Shown here: piece by piece, positions 47,182-56,223 of the stretch | Position numbering within the stretch: position 1 is the stretch's first letter | Layout: each line of letters opens with the position of its first letter | From: Myxococcales bacterium | GTDB lineage: Bacteria > Myxococcota_A > Polyangia > Polyangiales > JAFGIB01 | Assembly: GCA_029880325.1 (NCBI GenBank) | Contig: JAOUOP010000015.1 | Location: 1 to 64,000, forward strand | DNA: 64,000 bases | Reading direction: 5' to 3' | Notes under the pieces: model-generated | What the model was told of the DNA's origin: nothing | The model's database searches: none | What the model saw: the letters and a program-made list of their open reading frames with translations, nothing else | Program-made: the position numbers and the translations under genes

Positions 47182-47272
47182 GCTGGTCGTGTCTCCCCCC
47201 CTCCCGACCAGCGGCGTAGGCCGGCCCCTTGTCGAGTGATTCCCCCCCGCTCGACGGCCGGCCACTTTTTTT
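47182..47272 (+). terminator. tandem hairpins, the second with a T-run (intrinsic terminator)
   Basis: A perfect 8 bp stem (47182-47189 with 47205-47212, GCTGGTCG type) is followed by a second hairpin. In it GGCCGGCC at 47219-47226 pairs with 47256-47263 and GTCGAG at 47231-47236 pairs with 47250-47255, with a small bulge. A T-run begins at 47266 directly after the second stem, the layout of a Rho-independent terminator on the plus strand. It sits 100-190 bp after the Cys-repeat lipoprotein gene and before the methyltransferase gene, separating the two units. The first hairpin may be a stabilising element. Confidence 0.75.
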
Positions 47273-47317
47273 CTTCCCCGTTGCTTGGCGGCCCACGGCC
47301 CCTGCAGAATCCAAAGC

Positions 47318-47923
47318 ATGGACGCGCGGCAGTGGGATCAGCGCTACGCGGGCGCCGAGCTGCTCTGGTCGGCGGGGCCCAACGCCTTCGTCGAGGCGGA
47401 GCTCAGCGGTGTCAGCGGGGGGCGGGCGCTGGATCTGGCGGCGGGGGAGGGGCGCAATGCGATCTGGCTCGCCGAGCGTGGGCTCGAGGTGACGGCGGTG
47501 GATTTCTCCCAGGTCGCGCTCGATCGGGGCGGCGAGATCGCCGCGCGCCGCGGCGTGCAGGTGCATTTTGAGCGGGCCGATGTGCTTTCCTACGCGCCCC
47601 AGATCGGTGCGTACGACGTGGTATTGCTGTCCTACCTTCACCTGCCCTGGGATGGGATGGAGCGCGTCTTCGAGATCGCCTGCCGCGCGCTTTCGCCGGG
47701 CGGGGTGCTGCTCGTCATCGGCCATGACGTGGACAACCTGGAGCGGGGCCACGGGGGGCCGCCGGATGCGGCGGTGCTCTACCGTCCGGGGCAGGTTGCC
47801 CAGGCGCTCGAACGGCGGGCTTTGACGGTCGAGCGCGCCGAACAAGTCGAGCGAAAGGTGCAAACCTCCACGGGCGTGGCGCGTGCACTCGACGCCCTGG
47901 TACGCGCGCGCAGGGCGGCATAG
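47318..47923 (+). CDS. class I SAM-dependent methyltransferase
   Basis: 201 residues from the ATG at 47318; an in-frame codon at 47285 is unlikely as a start. Motif I, the glycine loop for S-adenosylmethionine, is ALDLAAGEGRNAIWLAERG (residues 38-55), followed by the acidic end of strand 2 in VTAVDFS. DVVLLSYLHLPWDGMERV and GGVLLVIGHD are motifs IV and VI. The opening WDQRYAGAELLWSAGPNAF is seen in TehB-like and thiopurine-methyltransferase-like proteins of many proteobacteria. The substrate is unknown. The next gene starts 56 bp downstream, so they may be cotranscribed. Confidence 0.82.
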   Translation: MDARQWDQRYAGAELLWSAGPNAFVEAELSGVSGGRALDLAAGEGRNAIWLAERGLEVTAVDFSQVALDRGGEIAARRGVQVHFERADVLSYAPQIGAYDVVLLSYLHLPWDGMERVFEIACRALSPGGVLLVIGHDVDNLERGHGGPPDAAVLYRPGQVAQALERRALTVERAEQVERKVQTSTGVARALDALVRARRAA

Positions 47924-47978
47924 GGGGGCTGGCATCGCGCGAGTGCGCGGGGCCAGGCCCTGTGCCAAACTTGGGGCC

Positions 47979-49082
47979 ATGACTCGCCCCACGCTATCTG
48001 CCAAGCCACCCGAAGACGGAGGCCGTGTCAGCGCCGCCATCGAAGCCGTCTACAACTGGAACTACAGCAGCGAGGTCGAAGAGCTGCGCACGCTCTACGC
48101 CAAGGGTCTAAACTTGCAGTGGATCGCCATGCGCGACCTGCCCTGGGAGCGCGGTATCGATCGCGAGGCATTCGCCGCTTCGTTCACGCTCGGTGGTGTT
48201 CCGATCCAGAAGACGCGTTTTTGGGGCAAGCTCGCCGAGGACACGCGCTGGGACGTGGCGCGCCGGGGCGCGGCCTTCATGCTCTCGAACTTCCTCCACG
48301 GCGAGCAGGGTGCCCTGATGGTCGCCTCCCAGTTGGTCAACGCCGTGCCGCACATGGACGGCAAGTTCTACGCCGCCACCCAGACGCTCGACGAGGCGCG
48401 CCACGTGGAAGTCTTCAACGCCTACATCGAGCAGCTCGACTGCGTGCAGCCCATCGCGCCCTCGCTCAAGACGCTGCTGGACAGCACGCTGGGCGTCGAA
48501 AACTGGCTGATGAAATGCGTGGGCATGCAAATCGTGGTCGAAGGCCTCGCCCTCTACACCTTCCGCGACATGCGCGAGACCACCGAGGAGCCGCTGCTGA
48601 AGGAGCTGCTGACCTACGTCGCGCGCGACGAGGCGCGGCACACGGGTTTCGGCGTGCAATACCTGTCGGCCGTGCTGCCTTCGCTGGCGGCGAGCGAACT
48701 CGCCGAACTCGAGGACTTCGCCTTCGAGGCCACGCGGATGCTGCTGGACTCGCGCCAGGGAGCCACCCTCAACGACGCCTTCCTTCAGGTTTGGCGCGAC
48801 GCCGGCATCGACCCGGCCGACGTGGCCAGGGGCATCGCCGACGACCGCGACCAAGTGCGCGCCGCCATCGAGGCGCGCGGCGGCCGCATGGGTGCCATGA
48901 GTGGCTTCGTCATCCCCACCCTCAAACGCATCGGACTCTTCGGCGACCGCATCGAAGGCCACTTCCGGGAGATGTTCGAGGCCATGAACATCGTACTGCC
49001 CAATGGGGAGAGCCCCCTGGACCGCACCGCCGAGCTGCCCGAGGACCTGGAGGCGTGGGTCATGGCAGGGGCGCCGGTCTGA
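47979..49082 (+). CDS. di-iron ferritin-like/oxidase-like protein
   Basis: 367 residues from the ATG at 47979. The ligand set of a four-helix di-iron protein is complete: Glu109 (HGEQG), Glu139-x-x-His142 (LDEARHVEVF), Glu189 (VVEGLALY) and Glu219-x-x-His222 (RDEARHTGFG). This E, ExxH, E, ExxH arrangement is that of ferritin-like oxidases such as R2-like proteins, AurF-like oxygenases and desaturase-like enzymes. I cannot choose among them. A Tyr between the two pairs (Tyr193 area) could be redox-active but is not diagnostic. It follows the methyltransferase gene by 56 bp. A related di-iron protein is encoded at 57517-58581 next to a UbiB-like kinase. Confidence 0.8.
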   Translation: MTRPTLSAKPPEDGGRVSAAIEAVYNWNYSSEVEELRTLYAKGLNLQWIAMRDLPWERGIDREAFAASFTLGGVPIQKTRFWGKLAEDTRWDVARRGAAFMLSNFLHGEQGALMVASQLVNAVPHMDGKFYAATQTLDEARHVEVFNAYIEQLDCVQPIAPSLKTLLDSTLGVENWLMKCVGMQIVVEGLALYTFRDMRETTEEPLLKELLTYVARDEARHTGFGVQYLSAVLPSLAASELAELEDFAFEATRMLLDSRQGATLNDAFLQVWRDAGIDPADVARGIADDRDQVRAAIEARGGRMGAMSGFVIPTLKRIGLFGDRIEGHFREMFEAMNIVLPNGESPLDRTAELPEDLEAWVMAGAPV

Positions 49083-49872
49083 GCTGTGCAGCGGCTCGCG
49101 CCTCGCGGGCTGCGAGGTGCTGTGGGGCCCGCGGCGGAGTCTGCCTCGGCTCGATGAAAGCGGCGCCCTGAGCCACGCCCTGAGCCGCGTCGCCGGTGGC
49201 AGGGTAGCGACCAGATCGGTGTAAAATCCGGCCATAAGGACTCCCGTTTTTCCAGGGGTGAGAGGGCCCTCGACCCCGGCTGTCATGCGCCTCGCCCGCT
49301 GGCGTACTCGGTTGCGGTTGAGCGCGGGTTGGCCATAGAGCACGACCTTGTTCCACTCGATGGGGCTGACGTGCTGCAGGAGCTGCAAGTCGATGCCTTC
49401 CGTCTCCGGGTTGCCGGCGCGCGCCGGGATCCGCGCGATCGGCAACCCCGTGCCTGCCCGTACGCGATGCACGGGAGCTTGCAGGCGGTCCGCGACCCAG
49501 CTCTTGAACTCGAGCCGTGCGCGGGTTGCACTGACGCTCGCCTCGCCGCCCCGGAGCTCCCACGTTCGAACGCGCTGGCGACCAGGGCCGCGGTCGCGCC
49601 CAGCCCGGATTGTTCATGAATGAGCGACTGCGGGAGCGGAACTACCCGTGGTGGACCCGGGTCGCTGCGTCCGACTGAAGACACCGCAAATGGGGCCCAA
49701 TCGCGCAATCCCCGACCTGTGGGCGTCGAGCGCCGGGGCGTCGAGGCGGAAAATTTCGAAGAAACCGTAATATCTCCCACCAAAGCGCGGCAATTTTTCC
49801 TTCCGGAAACATTCGCGAAACATAAACTGCCGCACATTTCCGCCGTCAACCCTCCACTAGAGGCCCTCCGCA
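49083..49872. other. gene-poor 790 bp stretch before the glutamine synthetase gene
   Basis: No intact gene is supported here. A minus-strand frame (about 49580-49283) reads like the C-terminal end of a Tn3-type transposase and is listed as a separate relic. The last ~130 bp before the glutamine synthetase start are AT-rich relative to the surroundings and probably hold its promoter, but no clear -35/-10 or sigma-54 box stands out. Near 49132-49192 there are short partial repeats of CTGAGCCRCG. No CRISPR-like spacing is present. Confidence 0.55.
49283..49580 (-). pseudogene. possible relic of a Tn3-family transposase C-terminus
   Basis: On the minus strand the frame near 49410-49310 encodes LQLLQHVSPIEWNKVVLYGQ followed by ALNRNRVR. 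This resembles the last conserved block of Tn3-type TnpA proteins (L-x-H-x-S-P-x-x-W-x-x-(I/V)-x-x-x-G-x-Y). The upstream part lacks the DDE catalytic residues and the usual IVLWNT segment, and no start or inverted repeats are found, so at most a C-terminal fragment remains. It could mark an old insertion or excision next to the glutamine synthetase gene. The assignment is by eye and modest in confidence. Confidence 0.4.
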
Positions 49873-52044
49873 ATGCAGAGCAATCAAGGCCGGCTACAGG
49901 CCATCCAACACATTCTGAGCCGACAGCTTCCGCCCCCCTCCACCCCCGCGCCCCTGGAGGAGATCTGGGCGCAGGACGTGTTCACCCTCAGCAAGATGAA
50001 GACGATGCTGCCCAAGGCGGTCCACAAGTCGCTGAAGGCTACGATCGAGGGCGGCGGCAAGCTCGACGTGACGGTCGCGGACGTGGTCGCCGCGGCCATG
50101 AAGGAGTGGGCTGTCGCCAAGGGCGCCCTCTACTACGCGCACGTTTTCTATCCCCTGACCAACGCCACGGCCGAGAAGCATGACGGCTTCATCTCGTTGC
50201 AGCCGGACGGTTCGGCGATCGCCGAGTTCTCCGGCAAGATGCTGGTGCAGGGCGAGCCCGATGGCTCCTCCTTTCCGAGCGGCGGCATCCGCGCCACCTT
50301 CGAGGCCCGCGGCTACACGGCCTGGGATGTGACGAGCCCCGCCTACATCATGCCGACGCCCAACGGCGCCACCCTGTGCATCCCGACCGTCTTCGTCTCC
50401 TGGACCGGTGAGGCGCTCGACAAAAAGACACCGCTGCTGCGCTCCAACGCTGCCCTTGACCGCGCTGCGCGCCAGGTGCTGCAGCTGCTCGGCCACACCG
50501 ACATCGCGCCCATCAGCTCGAGCTGCGGTGCCGAGCAGGAGTACTTCCTGGTCGACGCGGCGCTGGCGTCGGTGCGCCCCGACCTGCTGCTGTCGGGCCG
50601 CACCCTCTTCGGCAAGGCGCCCGCCAAGGGTCAGCAATTCGACGACCACTACTTCGGCGCCATCCCCGAGCGCGTGCAGGTCTTCATGCAGGACGTGGAG
50701 CAGAAGCTCTACCGCCTCGGCATCCCCGCCAAGACCCGCCACAACGAGGTCGCGCCCGGCCAGTTCGAGATCGCGCCTTTCCACGAGGCGGCCAACGTGG
50801 CCACCGATCACCAGCAGATGATCATGACCACCCTGCGCAACACGGCCAAGGAACACGGCTTCCTTTGCCTGCTGCACGAAAAGCCCTTCGCCGGCATCAA
50901 CGGCTCGGGCAAGCACGTCAACTGGTCGGTGGGCAACGCCACCCAGGGCAACCTGCTCGACCCCGGCGAGACCCCCCACGACAACGCCCAATTTCTGGTC
51001 TTCTGTGCGGCTGTCATCCGCGGCGTGCACAAGTTCGGCCCGCTGATGCGCGCTGTGATCGCCAGCGCCAGCAACGACCACCGTCTGGGTGCCAACGAGG
51101 CGCCGCCGGCAATCATGTCGGTCTACCTCGGCGACCAGCTCGAGGACGTCTTCAACCAGATCAAGAGCGGCCGCGCCGGCGACTCCAAGGCCCGGGGCGT
51201 GATGACGCTCGGGGTAGATTCCCTGCCCGACCTGCCCAAGGACGCAGGCGACCGCAACCGCACCTCGCCATTCGCATTTACCGGCAACCGCTTCGAGTTC
51301 CGCGCCGTCGGTTCGGGCATGAGCGTGGCCGGTCCGCTGGTGGCCCTCAACACCATCCTGGCCGACTCGCTCACCTGGATCGCCGGGCGTCTCGAGGCCG
51401 AGATCAACGGCGGCGCCGACCTCAACTCGGCGATTCTCTCGGTGCTCAAGGGCGTGATGGGCGAGCACGGCGCGGTCGTCTTCGGTGGCGATGGCTACTC
51501 CGAGCAGTGGCACGCGGAAGCGGAGAAGCGCGGTCTTGCGAACCTGCGCACCACGGCTGACGCCCTGCCGGTGCTCAAGGAAAAGGAAATCGAAGAACTC
51601 TTCCAGCGCCACCGCGTCCTGACGCCGGTCGAGCTGGCGAGCCGCTTCGAGGTCTACGCGGAGCAATACGTCCTATCCATCGAGGTGGAGTCGCGTCTGG
51701 TCATCGACCTGGCCAAGACCCAGCTCTACCCGTCGGCCATGAACTACTTGGCGGAGCTCGGCGACTCCCTCGGCAAGCTCGAGGCCCTTGGCATCAAGGC
51801 CGACAAGCAGGTCGCGGTGAAGGTCTCCGAGCAAGCTGGCGCGCTGCTCAGCTCGGCCGACAAGCTGGCGCAGGCGCTGGCCAAGCACGACTTCGCCGAC
51901 ACCACCGCCCACCTCAAGCACTGTGCGGAAGTGCTGCGCCCGCTGATGGACGAGATTCGCGACCACGCCGACGCCCTCGAGGCCGAGGTCGCCGATCAGC
52001 ACTGGCCGCTGCCGACCTACGAAGAGATGCTCTTCCTCAGGTGA
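49873..52044 (+). CDS. glnN: type III glutamine synthetase
   Basis: 723 residues, the length of GSIII (GSI is about 450-470). It makes glutamine from glutamate, ammonia and ATP. The GSIII pattern is clear: the N-terminal [19 protein letters not shown] segment; [33 protein letters not shown] (metal-ligand Glu residues); [36 protein letters not shown] (catalytic loop); and [17 protein letters not shown]. The C-terminal helical region is also typical. No glnB or other nitrogen-regulatory gene is adjacent. The ATG lacks a strong ribosome-binding site. Its 3' end overlaps the convergent kinase-like gene by 8 bp. Confidence 0.95.
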   Translation: MQSNQGRLQAIQHILSRQLPPPSTPAPLEEIWAQDVFTLSKMKTMLPKAVHKSLKATIEGGGKLDVTVADVVAAAMKEWAVAKGALYYAHVFYPLTNATAEKHDGFISLQPDGSAIAEFSGKMLVQGEPDGSSFPSGGIRATFEARGYTAWDVTSPAYIMPTPNGATLCIPTVFVSWTGEALDKKTPLLRSNAALDRAARQVLQLLGHTDIAPISSSCGAEQEYFLVDAALASVRPDLLLSGRTLFGKAPAKGQQFDDHYFGAIPERVQVFMQDVEQKLYRLGIPAKTRHNEVAPGQFEIAPFHEAANVATDHQQMIMTTLRNTAKEHGFLCLLHEKPFAGINGSGKHVNWSVGNATQGNLLDPGETPHDNAQFLVFCAAVIRGVHKFGPLMRAVIASASNDHRLGANEAPPAIMSVYLGDQLEDVFNQIKSGRAGDSKARGVMTLGVDSLPDLPKDAGDRNRTSPFAFTGNRFEFRAVGSGMSVAGPLVALNTILADSLTWIAGRLEAEINGGADLNSAILSVLKGVMGEHGAVVFGGDGYSEQWHAEAEKRGLANLRTTADALPVLKEKEIEELFQRHRVLTPVELASRFEVYAEQYVLSIEVESRLVIDLAKTQLYPSAMNYLAELGDSLGKLEALGIKADKQVAVKVSEQAGALLSSADKLAQALAKHDFADTTAHLKHCAEVLRPLMDEIRDHADALEAEVADQHWPLPTYEEMLFLR

Positions 52045-52870
52045 AGGGCTCGCCGTGACTGCGCTCGGTGATGGCCCGCCGGAACACTTCGGCGGGCCGC
52101 ACCAGCTCTTCCAGGCGCGAAAGCGCCTCGCGCGCCAGCGTACCGCGCTGCTGTCCCAGGCCGCACTGCAGATACACCGCGAGCTTGAGCAGCAGGTCGC
52201 GGTCCTGTTGACAGCGCTGCTCCCAGTGGGACAGCTCCACCTCGTCGCGCACGATGGCGCGCTCGAAGTCCACCGGAAGCACCTCTAGCGGCGAGGGGCA
52301 GACGATGAAGTTGTGGGGGTAGGCATCACCGTGGGTGAGACCGCCTTCTTGCATCGTGGTCAGCACATCGTAGGCCTGCTGCAGCAGCGACCACAGACCG
52401 GTCGCGGTCGCCAGCGACATCTGCTGGGCGTGGACCACATTGCTCTCGTCGGGCTCGGTGCCCAGGGGTGAGAGCCGATCGAGGGCGCTACCCGGCAGAA
52501 AGCAGCTGCGGAAAGTGTTGCGGGTGCAGCCGATGGGCGGTGGCACCGGCACCAGCTGGCTGGCCAGCGTGTGGCGCTCGAGTTCGAGGCAGGGATCGCC
52601 GTGCAGGCGGCCGGGATAATAGGTCTTGCGGAAGTGCAGGGGGTACTTCTGCGCCAGCGGATAGGCCTGCCGCGTGGCTGCGCCTGCGACCACCAACTCG
52701 CCCATCATCATCGGCCGTCCGCTGATGACCCGCTTGGCCAGGGTACGGACCACGAAGTCCTCGCGCGGTGCGCGATCGATCATGGGCAGGTAGTCTTCGC
52801 CGATCACGATGCGGTGACGGGGGGAGACCTCAATGGGGCGGGACTCTTCCACGCTATGGGATCCATACAC
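52037..52870 (-). CDS. kinase-fold protein of the aminoglycoside-phosphotransferase/LPS-kinase type
   Basis: 277 residues from a GTG at 52870. The catalytic loop reads [14 protein letters not shown] (His180, Asp182, Asn187), followed by a metal-binding DFE at about 201-203 (LPVDFERA). These are the Brenner motif and the DFG/DxD equivalent of protein-kinase-like small-molecule kinases. No glycine-rich loop is obvious, and the N-terminal lobe is short; the only likely ATP-lysine is in the [13 protein letters not shown] region. WaaP/Kdo-kinase-like or choline-kinase-like substrates are possible but cannot be told apart. It ends inside the end of the glutamine synthetase gene (convergent, 8 bp overlap). 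No operon partner. Confidence 0.65.
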   Translation of the reverse strand: MYGSHSVEESRPIEVSPRHRIVIGEDYLPMIDRAPREDFVVRTLAKRVISGRPMMMGELVVAGAATRQAYPLAQKYPLHFRKTYYPGRLHGDPCLELERHTLASQLVPVPPPIGCTRNTFRSCFLPGSALDRLSPLGTEPDESNVVHAQQMSLATATGLWSLLQQAYDVLTTMQEGGLTHGDAYPHNFIVCPSPLEVLPVDFERAIVRDEVELSHWEQRCQQDRDLLLKLAVYLQCGLGQQRGTLAREALSRLEELVRPAEVFRRAITERSHGEPFT

Positions 52871-52968
52871 GCGGCGGCCCGGTGGCGCAAAATCAGTGGG
52901 TGAGACGCCCTGGGGCCACCAGACCTTCGAATCCGGTGCGCCTTTCAGCTCGCAGACGCTCTACCCTC

Positions 52969-53138
52969 CTAGACCCTAAACAAGCGCATGTTGCAGGCGA
53001 TCTCCACAAATCTCTTGCGTTCAGGTGCTCGCGAAAATGCTCAACGCTCCTCCTGGTGCGCCTGCGCTTTTCGCAAACCCCTGATTCACAACATCTTTGC
53101 GCAGCTCATCCTCCACATGCGCTTGTTTAGGTGACTAG
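52969..53138. repeat. 170 bp imperfect palindrome, MITE-like element 1
   Basis: The ends carry matching inverted repeats: CTAAACAAGCGCATG at 52976-52990 is the exact reverse complement of 53116-53130. The flanking CTAG at 52969-52972 and 53135-53138 extends the symmetry with mismatches in between. The interior also pairs imperfectly across most of its length, so the whole element could fold into one long hairpin. There is no room for a gene. It abuts element 2, sharing the CTAG at 53135-53138. A non-autonomous transposable element that targets CTAG is one reading; a structured non-coding RNA is another. Confidence 0.75.
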
Positions 53139-53302
53139 ATGTGCTCGGCGGGAGTCATGATCCGCTCTCGGGACCGCTACGGCGCCAGCTGCGGCGTCCG
53201 GTCCCCTTGAAATACACGGAGTATTCCGGCGGAGGCCGTCCTTGCATCTGGCATCGTATCGACCCCGATCATCGGCTCAGCACTCCCGCCGAGCACATCT
53301 AG
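53135..53302. repeat. 168 bp imperfect palindrome, MITE-like element 2
   Basis: The outer 21 bases (53135-53155) are the exact reverse complement of 53282-53302; both ends start with CTAG. Inside, the two halves still pair with gaps (for example GCTACGGCGCCAGCTGC against GATACGATGCCAGATGC when one half is reversed). The size and fold match element 1 but the sequence of the inverted repeats differs. The two elements share the central CTAG, so they may be two copies of one family, a nested insertion, or ends of different elements. Confidence 0.75.
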
Positions 53303-53603
53303 GGCGATGCACGCGATTGCTCGCGGCCAGTTCTCTCCAGCTTGCGGTAGAAGGTTAGCTGGGCGCTCGGGCCGAGGCACTCCTTGCTCTGTTTTCGGTG
53401 CAGCGGCTTGCCGTTGTCGCCGCCAACCTGCCAGCGCTCGAACAGCTCCTGCGACGTCCACTGTCGCTTTGTCGGCCTCCTCGTTCGTAGGCGGTCTCGA
53501 GCTGAAGGATCCCGCCGGGCTCCGCCCGTGGATAGCCACGCTGGTCGAACTGAGGTTGGCGGAGCGAACCGGGCGCTCGCGAGCTACGCGGTGTTTCGTT
53601 GCC

Positions 53604-53657
<54 letters not shown>

Positions 53658-53719
53658 TTCGGTCACCGCCGCCGCCAGAACGGATTTACCTGGACTTGCT
53701 GGTCGCTGCCGGGTAGCCC

Positions 53720-54073
53720 ATGGATATGGTCCATCTTGCGCTTTCCTGGCTGATGCACTCGGCGGCCGTCTGGGTCACGGCCGAACTCTTGCCCGGCTTC
53801 AGCGTCAAGGGCTTCAAGGGGGCGATGATCACCGCGGCCGTGCTCGGGCTGCTCCAGGTGGTGCTGGGCTGGGTGCTGACGCTGGTCATCGGCATCGGCA
53901 GCCTGGGGCTGGGCTTCGTTTTCATGTTCGCGACGCGCTGGCTGGTGACGGCTATCCTGCTCGTCTTGACCGACAAGCTCAGCGAGAGCCTGAAGATTCG
54001 CAACTTCAGCACGGCGCTGGTCGGCGCCATCGTGATCAGTGTGCTGACGACCCTGGGCAGCAAGCTGCTGTAG
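53720..54073 (+). CDS. small four-helix membrane protein (YvlD/phage-holin-like family)
   Basis: 117 residues with four hydrophobic helices (HLALSWLMHSAAVWVTAEL, KGAMITAAVLGLLQVVLGWV, TLVIGIGSLGLGFVFMFATR, LVGAIVISVLTTLGSKL). The pattern ELLPGFSVKGFKGAMITA and the amphipathic DKLSESLKIRNFSTALVGA segment match the YvlD/DUF360 family, annotated as phage holin family IV superfamily though it is chromosomal and widespread. The role is unknown. The 3' end is 3 bp from the convergent argJ stop. The hexanucleotide repeat lies about 65 bp upstream. Confidence 0.78.
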   Translation: MDMVHLALSWLMHSAAVWVTAELLPGFSVKGFKGAMITAAVLGLLQVVLGWVLTLVIGIGSLGLGFVFMFATRWLVTAILLVLTDKLSESLKIRNFSTALVGAIVISVLTTLGSKLL

Positions 54074-54076
54074 GGA

Positions 54077-55291
54077 TCAGGTCGTGTAGTCGGCGTTGAT
54101 GCGCACGTATTGCTCGGTCAGGTCGCAGCCCCAGGCGCGGGCCGAGGCATCTCCTTGGCCGAGGTCGACGCGGATGTGCACCTCTTCGCGCTCCATGGCG
54201 GCGCTGAGCTGCTCGAGGCTGGCGGAGCCGGGCGCGCCGCGCTCGAAGGCGCAGTGCTCGCCCAGGTATACCGAGATGCGCTCGAGCTGGAGTTCGGCGC
54301 CCGAGCGACCCAGGGCCATCAACACGCGGCCCAGGTTGGCGTCGCGGCCGGTCACCATGGTTTTGACCAGGGGTGAAGAAACGACGGTGCGGGCGGCGCG
54401 GCGGGCGTCGTCGAGGTTTCGCGCACCGTCCACGGTGACCACGATTAGATGCTCGGCACCCTCGGCGTCGCGCGCCAGGTCGCGGGTCAGCGCCACCGAG
54501 AGCTCGAGCAGGGCCGCTTCGAAGGCCTGGGCGCGCGTGCCGCTGCCGTCGATGGGCTCGCCGCCAGCGGCGCCGCTGGCGAGGATCAACATGGAGTCGC
54601 TGGTGGAGGTGTCCATGTCCACGTCGAGCATGTTCAGGGAGGCGTCGGCGACGCGCTTGAGGCACGGCTGCAGGAAGTCGGCCCCGACGGGGGCGTCGGT
54701 GGTCAGAAAGCAGAGTACGGTGGCCATGTTGGGGTGGGCCATGCCGGCGCCCTTGGCCGCGCCGCCGATGTGGAAGTCGCTGCCAGCGCCGCACACGCGC
54801 AGGGCGCGGGACTTGCTGTGCATGTCGGTGGTCATGATGGCACGGGCGAAGTCTCCAGCGCCTTCGCGTCGCGGCTGCAGCTGCGCCAGGCCGGCCTCGA
54901 TCTTCGCCATCGGCAGCGGCCGTCCGATGACGCCGGTGGAAGCCACGAAGAACTCCTCTTCGGGCACACCGCAGCGGGCTGCGGCCAGAGCCGCCATGCG
55001 TCGGGCGTCGGCCAGGCCCGTGGCTCCGGTTGCCACGTTGGAGTTGCCGGAGTTGACGATGAGCCCGCGGGCGCTGCCACCGGCCAGGCGCTCGCGGCAT
55101 AGCTGCACCGGCGCACCACAGACGCGGCTCTGGGTGAAGACCCCGGCCACCGTGCAGGGCTGCTCGGCATAGAGAAGTCCCAGGTCCAGACGCGGCTCAG
55201 GTCCGTAGGTCTTGATTCCCGTGTAGGTACCGGCGGCGGCGAAGCCGGCGGCTGTCGTGACGCCACCGGCGTCGATCCATTCGATTTTCAT
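54077..55291 (-). CDS. argJ: glutamate N-acetyltransferase/amino-acid N-acetyltransferase (ornithine acetyltransferase)
   Basis: 404 residues from the ATG at 55291; a TTG at 55300 is a weaker start. ArgJ moves the acetyl group from N-acetylornithine to glutamate in the cyclic arginine pathway, and some enzymes also use acetyl-CoA. The self-cleavage site is AAKGAGMAHPNMATVLCFL, with the nucleophile Thr191 after Ala190. ASTGVIGRPLPMAKI and TSDSMLILASG are the other conserved blocks, and the C-terminal GCDLTEQYVRINADYTT is the classic end. All key residues are intact. No other arg genes are in the window. Confidence 0.94.
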   Translation of the reverse strand: MKIEWIDAGGVTTAAGFAAAGTYTGIKTYGPEPRLDLGLLYAEQPCTVAGVFTQSRVCGAPVQLCRERLAGGSARGLIVNSGNSNVATGATGLADARRMAALAAARCGVPEEEFFVASTGVIGRPLPMAKIEAGLAQLQPRREGAGDFARAIMTTDMHSKSRALRVCGAGSDFHIGGAAKGAGMAHPNMATVLCFLTTDAPVGADFLQPCLKRVADASLNMLDVDMDTSTSDSMLILASGAAGGEPIDGSGTRAQAFEAALLELSVALTRDLARDAEGAEHLIVVTVDGARNLDDARRAARTVVSSPLVKTMVTGRDANLGRVLMALGRSGAELQLERISVYLGEHCAFERGAPGSASLEQLSAAMEREEVHIRVDLGQGDASARAWGCDLTEQYVRINADYTT

Positions 55292-55333
55292 GTGGCTCAA
55301 CTCGAGCTTCTTGGGCGGTCAGGCCACCCGGTA

Positions 55334-56053
55334 TCAAACCGGCGCCTCGTCGTCGAGGGCGCGGCGCCAGCTGTCATCATGCAGCTCGGTATAACGCGGC
55401 GCACGCGTCGAATAGGCGGTGAGTCCGCCCTGCAGGAAGCGGGTGGCCAGCCGGGCTGCGTCGGCGGGGCTGGGCTTGCCGGAGTGGATCATGGCGTAGC
55501 GCAACTCGGAGATGGCCCCCATGACCATACGCGCCAGGCTCTGCAGGTCGTCGGTATCCCGCGGGCCGGCCGCGCCGAGCTGTTCGGCCAGCGCGCAGAC
55601 CGCTTTTTCCTTCATCGCCCAGGCGTGGTCGCGGCCGCGGTCGACCACGCCGCTGTTCATCAGGGCCCGGTAGAGGGGCGCCCGGTCGACCACGCGCTCG
55701 AAGTGACGCTCCAGGTAGTGCACCATCGTGCGCACCGCGGCGGGGAAGTCGGCGGCCTCCAGTACCATCTGGCGGGCTTTTCGGGCTTCTTCCACCTCAT
55801 GACAGCTCAGCTCCTCGGCAATGGCGAAGAAGATGCCCTGCTTGTCATCGAAGTAGCGGTAGAAGGTGCCAGCGCTGACGCGCGCACGGTTGACGATGTC
55901 CATCACCTGGGTGCGATGGTAGCCGTGCTCGCTGAAGAGCAGCACCGCAGCCTCCAACAATCGACCCTTGGTGCGATCGCGACGTTCAGCCTGGGTGTGG
56001 CGCGTGCGCGTGGGCCGGTGGGTGGCGTCGGCGTCGGCGTCGGGCTGCCTCAT
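55334..56053 (-). CDS. TetR-family transcriptional regulator
   Basis: 239 residues. A His/Arg/Asp-rich N-terminal extension of about 25 residues precedes the helix-turn-helix domain (GRLLEAAVLLFSEHGYHRTQ, then VMDIVNRARVSAGTFYRYFD), the signature of the TetR_N family. The C-terminal helical domain binds an effector in this family; here it is not recognisable. The gene is followed by argJ (42 bp away, same strand), but a role in arginine control is not supported. TetR proteins often repress a neighbour. The UbiB-like/di-iron operon lies upstream on the same strand, so it is a candidate target. Confidence 0.85.
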   Translation of the reverse strand: MRQPDADADATHRPTRTRHTQAERRDRTKGRLLEAAVLLFSEHGYHRTQVMDIVNRARVSAGTFYRYFDDKQGIFFAIAEELSCHEVEEARKARQMVLEAADFPAAVRTMVHYLERHFERVVDRAPLYRALMNSGVVDRGRDHAWAMKEKAVCALAEQLGAAGPRDTDDLQSLARMVMGAISELRYAMIHSGKPSPADAARLATRFLQGGLTAYSTRAPRYTELHDDSWRRALDDEAPV

Positions 56054-56223
56054 CTACAGCCCTTCGTGCGCGTCCCTGAACCGGGGCGTTCGCCAAGTTT
56101 CCCGGTTCGACCGTCTCCACACAGCAAGAAGCGCTCCCTCTCGATCCGGACCCTGACCTGGATGCACTAACACCACAATCGCGCCGGGGTCAACAGCCCC
56201 ACAGGCGTGGGGGTTGGGAGGGG

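Noticed and set aside
52885..52955. Sequence with a T-loop-like TTCGAATCC and paired ends, considered as a tRNA.
   Set aside because: The paired ends enclose only about 59 bases, and no anticodon arm with a proper seven-base loop can be drawn. At best a degraded remnant.
52969..53138. Considered as an integron attC site because of its CTAAACAAGCGC ... GCGCTTGTTTAG ends.
   Set aside because: The core sites do not match GTTRRRY/RYYYAAC exactly (one extra A/T on each side), no integrase or cassette array is nearby and element 2 does not fit.
53303..53600. Minus-strand protein-like phrases, considered as a gene.
   Set aside because: Two phrases are in different frames with no common start, and I could not assign a family; treated as part of the gene-free stretch.
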